Source: Symsagittifera roscoffensis (Eukaryota; Xenacoelomorpha; Acoela; Convolutidae). From it: DNA of 64,000 nt. A model generated the notes under the pieces. The model was not told where the DNA came from, made no database searches, and worked only from the letters and a program-made list of their open reading frames with translations. Position 1 is the stretch's first letter; each line of letters begins with the position of its first letter. Below are positions 56,815 to 64,000 of this stretch, in pieces. The translations under genes were made by a program, and so were the position numbers. The stretch lies in assembly GCF_963678635.1 (NCBI RefSeq), contig NC_087071.1, forward strand, positions 39,387,797 to 39,451,796. Reading direction: 5' to 3'.

Positions 56815-57653
56815 CCCGCACTGACAGAAATGGTTTCCGGTTGATTTAAATTGATTTTAAATCGACTTTAAATCGATCCAAATCGATTAACCATGTACAT
56901 TTTACGAAGTTGAATGGATTTTAAATCGATTCAAATCGATCTTTTTGAACATTTTAAATCAATTTAAGTGTCTAAAAAATCGATTCAAATCGATTTCGAA
57001 GCATTCTCCGACTCACTAAAATCCATCCAAATCTCACTTAAATCCACCAGAATCTGATTTAAATCCATTTTAAATCGATTTAAATCGATCTTTCTGAAAA
57101 TTTTAAATCGATTTAAGTGTCTAAAAAGTTATAAAGGGAAAACTTATAAAACGAATCAAGAAAAGGGTCAAAATAGATTAGTTTTTAAACTCAAAATATG
57201 CAAGAAAATCAGAGAATTTTTTTAATCGATATTTTGGTCTTTTTTCGGACTTTTTTATGCTACAATACGCTATGGATGTAAAAAGAAAAATGATAGGCAA
57301 TGATTAAATGCAATCAATTTTCGAAACTGATAAATCTCAAATAAAAAAATCGATTTAAATCGATTTAGATCCGTTTTAATTCCCTTAAATTTAAAAAGAA
57401 AATCAGACTGGAAAAAAAGCAATTCAATTGATTTAAAATCGATTCGGATCATTTTTTTTAACTGGGATTTGAAATCAATTTAAATCGATTTTAAATCGAT
57501 CCAAATCAATCTTCATCTTTTTTATTTTATCTTCGTACTAAAATCGATCTAAAATTAACCAACCTACTTTTTTCACACTGAAATCGATCTAAATTTAATC
57601 AACGTACTTTTTTCATACTAAAATCGATCCTAATCCATTTTTGTCAGTGCGGG
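56815..57653. mobile_element. 839-bp non-autonomous DNA transposon with ATCGATTT-rich interior
   Basis: The ends are inverted copies: CCCGCACTGACAGAAATGG at the left and CCATTTTTGTCAGTGCGGG at the right (18 of 19 positions). The whole interior is dominated by variants of AAATCGATTTAAATCGATC in both orientations, so the element is itself largely palindromic. No open frame is attributable to a transposase. No target duplication is obvious (flanks TTTAGGGC and TCAGCATC), so the superfamily is not assignable by eye. It sits wholly in the intron between the exons at 56,572 and 57,790. Confidence 0.85.
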
Positions 57654-57789
57654 TCAGCATCGATAAGAAAAAAGGATTTTGTGTATTGATGAGACAGTGC
57701 CGGCGCTTACATCTGTAGTTTTAGTTGCCTTCAAGCAAAACATATACAAAGGGCCACAACGTCACCTTCATTGCAATAATTTTGTTTAG

Positions 57790-58047
57790 AACTGATCAGA
57801 CAGTTGGACAAACACAATGGCGAAATCGGACACAGTTCGATTTTTGACAACATTTTCCCAAAATTACTTCCAGTGTATACAACTGACGTCCACTACCGAA
57901 ACAGTTTCATCCATCCGACACTCAGAAATTTCTGTCTGAGTTCACAGAAAAAACCGCCCCAAACATATTCCACAGCTCCAGAGGAACGATGGGCCATATT
58001 CCCGAATTGGGATGTTTGCTCTATCTTCAAACTCTTCGATCCAGCAG
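57790..58047 (+). CDS. Exon of the unrecognised host gene (third)
   Basis: A 258-nt exon with clear GC elevation. The acceptor is TTTTGTTTAG and the donor is CCAGCAG then GTTAGT. The frame (2 nt, 85 codons, 1 nt) includes LIRQLDKHNGEIGHSSIF, PKLLPVYTTDVHYRNSFIHP, a basic QKKPPQTYSTAPEERW and AIFPNWDVCSIFKLFDPA. No membrane segment or known motif is recognised. Its 5' phase fits the preceding exon, giving Glu at the junction. This is the best-supported coding piece of this gene. The next exon, needing phase 1, was not found before the window end. Confidence 0.75.
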
Positions 58048-58460
58048 GTTAGTTAATGCTGCATCAACTAGCTGTTGAATAAATGCTCACGTTCGTTTCA
58101 AATACAAATTTTACTGGCCGCCAGTGAGTTGTAATGATTTCTGAAGGTTTTCGAGGCAAAAAAAAGTCAACATTTTATTATGCTTCGAATATAAAAAAAA
58201 ACTTATCGGACAAATTCACCCAATGTTAAATAGAACAAAGTTGAAAACACTCGAACCACTTGATTAAATGATTCTTCATTATTTTAAAACATTGATGTAA
58301 ACTGCTGGACATCAGAGTAAAATCATATAAGGAAATGTCCCAGGTTGACAAAAACGGTATTCATACATTTTTAATATATGAAAAAAAAGCATAACATACT
58401 CTTTCATACAATTTCATAGAGTAAAATTGTATGTATGAAAATAGCAAAATATGCATATTT
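58048..58460. other. No gene; degenerate minisatellite edge
   Basis: AT-rich; from about 58,370 degenerate relatives of the neighbouring minisatellite unit appear (TTTCATACAATTTCATAGAG). Confidence 0.5.
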
Positions 58461-58606
58461 TCCATATATGAAATGGTATGATAAGCATTTTTCCATGCTA
58501 TGAAATTGTATGATAAGCATTTTTTCCATACTATAAAATTGTATGATAAGCATTTTTTTCCATACTATAAAATTGTTTGATAAGCATTTTTTCCATAAAT
58601 GAAAAT
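58461..58606. repeat. Minisatellite, ~34-bp unit
   Basis: Four consecutive units of CCATACTATAAAATTGTATG followed by ATAAGCATTTTTT with few differences. Single relatives are found at 59,060-59,085, 59,385-59,440 and, inverted, at 55,029-55,262. Frames through it encode a repeated peptide on the minus strand that is a by-product of the repeat. Confidence 0.85.
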
Positions 58607-59985
58607 ACCAAAAAAAATTTGTTTCGAAATTTTGAGTTTCAACCGAAACACTAACCAAGGACTTTTTGTAACTGGCAAATACCACGCAGATAAACTGCAT
58701 TTGGTGATTTTAGCCATGAAAGTTAGTTTTTACTTTTTCACATGGAAATATAGACCAAAAAAGTAACTTTTTCAAAATGGCTAGATAATTTTTAGTTTGA
58801 AATTATGATGGTTGAGAAAAAAATCCTGTTTTCTTACAAATTTATTTTTATTTTAGCAAATGAAACAAAAGATATTAATCGTATCTACAAAAAACACTAA
58901 CATAAATTTTGGAGTTTTTGGATGAGAAACTCATCCTGGACTACCTTATAAACACAAAGATAACAAATTTTGCAGGCAAATTTTTTTTTCGTAAAATTTA
59001 TTTTTTAACAAAACAGTTTTAATTATGAAAAAAACATGATTTTCATACAATTTTCATTTATGAAAATTTTATGATAAGCATTTTTCTGACCGAAATTAAA
59101 ATTATGTTTTTGATTGTCAAAATGCCCTCTATCATAGATATAATTATTTAAATCTAGTTAAAGTTACCCAGACACGTTTTTTGGTGATTTTTGAAAACTT
59201 TGTTTTTTTTCTATTACAAAATGACTACTTTATAATTTTCGTACATAATAATTGTATTATAAAAATTTTTTATAAAAAATTTCAAATCATTTTTAATGAC
59301 CTGAAAGCTTCAAAACAGGCAATTAGACCAAAAATGTTAATTGAAAACTTTTAAAACATTTTTTAAATTTTGTATGAACTTTCTATGATAAGCATTTTTT
59401 CCCAAAGACTTCATACATGCAATTTCGAAAAACTTCATATAAGCAATTTTCTTCTATGTACATCAACCCGGGGTGCTTTCGACAATTCGAGTATGAGACG
59501 CATATATTTGGAACAAAAAACAACAAATATAGATTTTTGTGGGTTTTGTTATAAAATTTATCACACTTGCGATTAGCAAGCGTTATCAAACTGGAATAAA
59601 GACTTTTTTCTAGTTAACAACTTGTTTAACAGAATCACTAGAATCACTTGTGTCTTGATTCAAACTGAAAACCGCCTAAGGTTTCGGGCAATGTCTAATT
59701 TTTGAAATTACGCATTTTGTCCTGCATCAGAATAACAAAATCAAAAGATATCAACTTTTTACCTCCAGCTTTAGCTGAGACATAATTCTCCTTCATCGAG
59801 ACATACGAAAACTTTCGCTCGCCTATTTTTTTCAGTATTTTCTATCTTTTTTGACTCATTTATTAAATGATTCAAATAAATTGCAAGTGGTGTAAAACTC
59901 CGCATCGCTTCTGTGTATAAATTGCAGCTACTTAATATTATTCAACCAATTTTCTGCAGCTTGAATTTTTACACAACATTTACAT
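58607..59985. other. No feature recognised apart from isolated repeat motifs
   Basis: AT-rich; isolated ATGATAAGCATTTTT motifs. A short GC-rich spot near 59,460-59,500 has no exon-like borders that I trust. Confidence 0.45.
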
Positions 59986-60145
59986 CCCGCATTCAAGTGT
60001 AGGCGTAAGTAATCGATTACAACGGATTCTTATGTTGTGATAATGTTTAGGTGCTCAAAGGATTTTTAATCGATTATGATCTTCGAACTTTCCTAGAGAT
60101 TATATTCTCTTGTAATCGACTATACTTGATTACAATGGATTCAAG
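59986..60145. mobile_element. Candidate relative of the ATCGATT-rich transposon (left end)
   Basis: Begins CCCGCATTCAAGTGTAGGCG, similar in its first bases to the ends at 56,815 and 63,637, and is followed by TAATCGATTACAACGGATTC, AATCGATTATGATC and TAATCGACTATACTTGATTA. No inverted right end was found, so it is partial or diverged. Confidence 0.4.
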
Positions 60146-60540
60146 TTTGTACAGAAAATCTTCAAATAAATGATAAATGATTGTTTATTGAGAATTATTT
60201 CTTATTTTGCCCAAATCTTGTCACAAGCAAAGTATAATTTAATTACATCCTAGAGTTTTTTTCTTTTTCTGTTAATTACAAAATCTCTAATGGTGAGATA
60301 CCTTGTCACACTTTAGTTTATCTGCACAAAAGTTTTACCACGAAACCAAAGTTTCAATAGGACCCGTTCATATTAGTTCTCGCGGTAGGCTCAAAAAGTT
60401 GTAATGATTTGTATAGCTAAGTCCAAATCATTCTGATGTTGTTTACAACAGACGTAAAAAAATTTTCAAAAAAATTATGTAGTTTGAAAAGTATCTTTTT
60501 GAATTGTATTGGGTTTTTAAGTTTTTTTAGGGTGATCAAA
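60146..60540. other. No feature recognised
   Basis: AT-rich; nothing supported. Confidence 0.45.
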
Positions 60541-60745
60541 ATTGAATACTGTCACAAAATTCTTGGCTTCCTCTTAGTGAAGCGTTTATGGGGTTCCATT
60601 CTCAAAACAGGCGTTCCCAATTATTCATTGGTAATTTTTTCGTCGCTATTTTGGTGCCCGGACAACGGAAGAGAATATGCGGTATTGCTAGGAATATATG
60701 CGGAATATCAGCCGGTAGAAATCATTTTGTTCAAAGGGTAACAAC
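60541..60745 (+). CDS. GC-elevated open segment, possible exon
   Basis: About 200 bp of raised GC with two overlapping open plus-strand frames (60,436-60,741 and 60,588-60,869). One reads GVPNYSLVIFSSLFWCPDNG followed by REYAVLLGIYAEYQPVEIIL. No family is recognised and splice borders are not convincing. It could be an exon of the gene at 55.7-58.0 kb or a transposon fragment. Confidence 0.25.
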
Positions 60746-60881
60746 GCGGATTTCTGACAAATGTTCAAAAAAGGAAAAAACAAAAAATTACGTTTTCTCG
60801 CGATATTCTGTTAAGTTGCGATTTAGAATCGTAGATGTTATCTTGAAAAATAAATCTCTTTTTCAATAACGTTTCACATTA

Positions 60882-61075
60882 CGAGGCCAAACTGTGCATT
60901 TTGTGCATTGTATGCGGAATCCGCAGCAAGGACGCTCCCTTTGTTCTTCTTTTATTTTCTTTCATTTTCTTCGATCGTTCTGACAAAATTTTATCATGTT
61001 TAAAAACTTGTCTATGGAATCTAGGAACATACAGACATAAAATTGTGCGACTATCCAGTGCACAGTTTGGCCTCG
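60882..61075. mobile_element. Mariner/Tc1-like MITE, copy B
   Basis: Inverted ends CGAGGCCAAACTGTGCA and TGCACAGTTTGGCCTCG (17 of 17) flanked by TA on both sides (60,880-60,881 and 61,076-61,077), the Tc1/mariner signature. It is 194 bp long and non-coding, and homologous throughout to copy A at 493-683. The better preservation of the ends and TA flanks suggests this copy is younger. Confidence 0.88.
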
Positions 61076-61199
61076 TAATGCAGGGAACTTTGAGCTGATT
61101 AGAGTTTCGTATAAACGTCATAATGCTATTTCATTGTAACGGCTAGTTTGTTGTTGTATTGCTGTTGAGTTAAAACAACGATGCATTATCGTGTCTCAT

Positions 61200-62160
61200 T
61201 AGATTATTGAGGTACATTCTTAGCTCACTTTTGGGGTTGAAAACTAATGCATATAGTTCAGACTGTGATTTGTTGTTTATGCTTCTGTTAGTATCGTCTT
61301 ATTCTCCTTCAAACTCCGGCATATACTGAAAGTTTCCAAAAATGTTTGAGCAAATATGTTTGCTTCCTTGTATTAGTGTCAGAAGCTGCTGTTTTCCTAA
61401 AATGAACAAGAACGATGACATCGCGTATCCTTGTCGGACTCCTTTTTCAATTTTGGTTGACCTTCCAAGGATGCTGTGTACTTCAATCAATGATGTTATT
61501 TTGAAGCAGGTTAGTCTTATTTATTGAAATGAACTGTTCTGGAACCTTGAGTTGATTGAGAATGTAAAAAAAATCCCGTTGATTATGTCCAATGCTTTGA
61601 TAGAATCAATTGAAACTGCAGAGGAGCTCCTTTTGATCGATGGCAGTCGAAGTCGATCATTGAGTTTTGTGGTATGTATTTTTCGTTTCTGTAGATAAGT
61701 TTTCTGATGTCGTCCAGGTGTTCGAAATTTCCTTTGTATCAACTTCTAGTATGAATAAAGGAGTTTAAGTCCCCGGGTTGACTTATAAGTCCATTTATGT
61801 GTCATGTTTTCAAGCCTTTGTCTAAGTAGTTTAATATGTCGATCATAAGAATTTGGAGACAAGTAGCTATTACAGTTAGTCAAAGTAGTCGCCCAACTCA
61901 ATATTAATATTAAGTCTTAAATAGCATTCGCCATGGTAGGTGGTGAGAAAAAAATGCCTTTTTCCGGGGTAAGACCCGTTGACCAATCGGCGTTTGGGGC
62001 TGTTGATATTTTCATAGTATGTACCGAAGTTAACTGCAGAGCGTTTTTCATCTTTGTTTCTTGTAGGTTTATGACAAAAGATGAAGATTTGTTAAGTTTT
62101 CTTGTTGTTGCAGTTAGGGTCAAAAACTTCGATACTGAAAATGTAAACCTTTATCACAAT
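61200..62160 (-). pseudogene. Non-LTR retrotransposon (LINE) remnant: endonuclease and reverse transcriptase
   Basis: On the minus strand an endonuclease-type segment comes first (frame 62,123-61,917, SSSFVINLQETKMKN, where L-Q-E-T-K is the catalytic-Glu motif of AP-like LINE endonucleases). After only ~200 nt, reverse transcriptase follows: a motif-A-like VSIDSIKALDIING (near 61,625-61,580), YILNQLKVPEQFI in another frame, and KIEKGVRQGYAMSSFLFIL (61,448-61,392). The last matches the G-V-R-Q-G-x-x-x-S-x-x-L-F box of LINE RTs. A DDTN tetrapeptide near 61,300 fits the F/Y-A-D-D box with a preceding stop. An intact LINE has several hundred more nucleotides between endonuclease and motif A, so there is an internal deletion. 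Frameshifts confirm inactivity. The clade is not determined. Confidence 0.78.
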
Positions 62161-63590
62161 TCAAAAAAGAAGGATCATCCTCGTCATAAAAGATCAGAGG
62201 ATTAACCTTCTCAGCTAGTAAACGTTTTTGTTGTTTTTGTTTTCTTGGTCTTGATTTGGTCCATATTGAGGGAGGATTAATTTTTTTTTTGATTTTTTGT
62301 TGGTTTGTTTTTCTTCTGAATTATTCAGGGCATTTTGCAGGATGTCGGGTATGTTTTGTGTTGAATTAGGGTTTATTCAGTAGTTTCCAACTTCTTTGTG
62401 CGTGATTGATCGCTTTTTTTACCATATTTTCGTATTCATTAAGCTTGTTTGGTTGAATATTCTCGCGGTATGAGGCTTTTCAGAAGTGGTGGTTCGGTCT
62501 AAATTTCTTACACGTCTGGTATGATTCAGTCGGTTTTCAGTTTCTTTTTCTTTTTGTCTTCTTGCTGATTGGTTTTGATCAATCGACACCAGATAGTATC
62601 ATGGCCTTTCCACTGTTTCCCTTTTCCTTTGCATAGTCTACAGGAACAGAGCGAGAGAGCATGAAACACAATTTGAAAGCCATCCTAGTCAATTGCTACA
62701 GTCAATCGGGCATTTTTTACCAATCGCTAGGAGCTTCATTTTCTTTTTTTACTTTTTAATTTAACTTCAAGGGATGCAATTCCTATGTAGAAACTATCTT
62801 GGGAGGTTTTGTATGTTTCTCACTTTGTGGGTCCGATTGTCTCGATACATTTTGGTGGAGTTCAGATGCTGTTGAGGTTTGTATCGTTTTATGCCTTTTT
62901 GACATTTTTGGGGTAAAAGTCGTAACTGTTATACGTTTTTTTTTTCGAAGTGGTAAGGTTGTTTTTTTTGAACATTTCAACACCTCTTATCTTCATTCCG
63001 CCCAAGTAAGGTTTAGAGGTAACTGGCCCAACTATCAAGAAACCTTTTTCTTTCACCTACTTCCGAGAAGGTTTTGCTGATGGTTGCTGAAACTTTTCAG
63101 AATTGCACATACCGCTAAATCATATGCCTGTATTAATCTTTCATGTGTAGGAAAGTGTTTTTTCGCAAACGGGGAAATTGTCTTCATGATTTTAGGCTCA
63201 CCATCCAGGCCGTTGTTCTAGCTTCAATTACCTGAAGTGCTTTATGAAAAAGAAGTTGCGGTCAAGTTTTCACGTATATTTGTTGAAAGAGTTGATTGGG
63301 AAACAGGTTCCGATTGAGTTTATCTGAACCGCGTTCCAACTCTATTGGAATTGGATTGAAATGACTTCATTGAATCGTCAGCAGAAGTTGCATCTGGTAG
63401 GGCGGTGGATTCAGATGAAGTTTTGGCTGCGTTTGCTGCTGTTTAACAAATTGCATCGTAAATAGAAGCAACTCGTCATTAATGAACAGTATCGTGAAAA
63501 AGGATTTTTTATAAAATAAAAGATCAGATGGGGGAGAAATGGAGCGAGGCGTTAATTCTAGTATAGTTTCAATAACCACTAGATTTTCTG
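62161..63590 (-). other. Possible 5' part of the LINE (ORF1 region), unproven
   Basis: Minus-strand frames upstream of the endonuclease are basic and Gln/Lys/Pro-rich (for example 62,983-62,783 and 63,594-63,367), as in many LINE ORF1 or 5' regions, but no zinc knuckle or RRM is visible. No other gene was seen in this stretch. Confidence 0.3.
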
Positions 63591-63609
63591 CCAAATTCTA
63601 GGCAGCTTT

Positions 63610-63632
63610 CTAGGAAGCTGCTTTTTTGTAGC
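63610..63632. other. Hairpin GCAGCTT/AAGCTGC with T run
   Basis: GCAGCTTTCTAGGAAGCTGC followed by TTTTTT: a 7 bp perfect stem, 6-base loop and T run directly before the element end at 63,637. The role is unknown; it may be a 3' end of the neighbouring repeat or chance. Confidence 0.4.
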
Positions 63633-63636
63633 GTGT

Positions 63637-64000
63637 CCCGCACTCAGTGAAAAGAGAAAAAAATCGATTATATTATAAATATAATCGTACTTTTAGCAAA
63701 ATTGTAATTAATTATAAGCGCAAATTTTAGACGTTTAAGCGAATTATTATCCATTATATTGATGAAGTTTTCGGTGACATTTTACTAGATTATAATTAAT
63801 TACAATTGATTATAATTTTCGCGAAATTCTCTTATAATCCCTTAGTATCTTTTGTAATAGATTACAATCCCTTCTTCTATCAAAGCATCAACTCATAAAA
63901 AATCAATTATAATGAATTATAATGAAGCTATGAAAACACAGTAAATACCAAATTTGTAATGAGTTTAGGTTGTAATTACAAAATTACAGTTTCTCTTAGT
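63637..64000. mobile_element. Left end of another ATCGATT-rich element, running off the window
   Basis: Starts CCCGCACTCAGTGAAAAGAG, resembling the terminus at 56,815 in its first nine bases. It continues with AAAATCGATTATATTATAAA, many ATTATAATTAATTACAATT variants and TAATAGATTACAATCCC. The interior differs from the 56.8 kb element in using TTATAATTA rather than TTTAAATCG repeats. The right end lies outside the window. Confidence 0.55.

Noticed and set aside
58404..58700. 98-codon minus-strand frame with a repeated peptide
   Set aside because: The repeats come from the ~34 bp minisatellite, whose unit length happens to keep the frame open.

Overview
The window is AT-rich nuclear DNA from a multicellular animal, most likely an invertebrate. 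Evidence for this is spliced exons with GT/AG borders and long introns, a Cys-loop (nicotinic-type) receptor gene, and many decayed animal mobile elements: hAT, BEL/Pao, non-LTR LINE, protein-primed family-B DNA polymerase elements, and MITEs. There are no bacterial-style operons, ribosome binding sites or long intact ORFs. Most open frames of 60-140 codons are chance frames. Almost all recognisable protein similarity is in frameshifted or stop-interrupted remnants, plus a few true exons. Family assignments rest on motif reading by eye; no database search was run.

Layout. 0-7.6 kb: a mariner-like MITE (0.5 kb), two hAT transposase remnants on the minus strand (3.8-5.0 kb) with a hAT-type terminus, and a MITE sharing that terminus (5.9-6.06 kb). 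7.97-19.77 kb: a large tandem duplication (6.75 kb block, then 5.05 kb block, junction near 14,720). It holds repeated decayed frames for a membrane-anchored protein, a Pro/acidic-rich frame, tRNA-like modules and four copies of a ~370 bp LTR-like module. 19.7-23.5 kb: smaller duplicated repeats. 22.4-29.6 kb: the first two coding exons of a Cys-loop receptor on the minus strand, separated by a ~6.8 kb intron that contains a three-copy tandem array. 29.6-37.8 kb: mostly featureless, with a ~720 bp direct duplication at 34.2-35.6 kb.

37.8-49.0 kb is a graveyard of self-replicating elements. A protein-primed DNA polymerase remnant lies on the plus strand (37.8-40.3 kb), a BEL/Pao pol remnant and then a BEL/Pao gag remnant on the plus strand (40.4-44.6 kb), and a second, different polymerase remnant on the minus strand (45.1-48.96 kb). 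49-55.6 kb has little beyond a GC-rich tRNA-like island and simple repeats. 55.6-58.05 kb holds three exons of an unrecognised plus-strand host gene, with two well-delimited non-autonomous DNA transposons in its introns (56,117-56,540 and 56,815-57,653). 58-64 kb carries a minisatellite, a second mariner-like MITE, a minus-strand LINE remnant, and the start of another ATCGATT-rich element at the right edge.

The two host genes appear independent. The receptor gene runs leftward and its remaining exons were not found. The unknown gene runs rightward and continues past its third exon. The clearest structural stories are the link between hAT transposase debris and its MITEs, the nested tandem block, and the clustering of two polymerase lineages around a rearranged BEL element.
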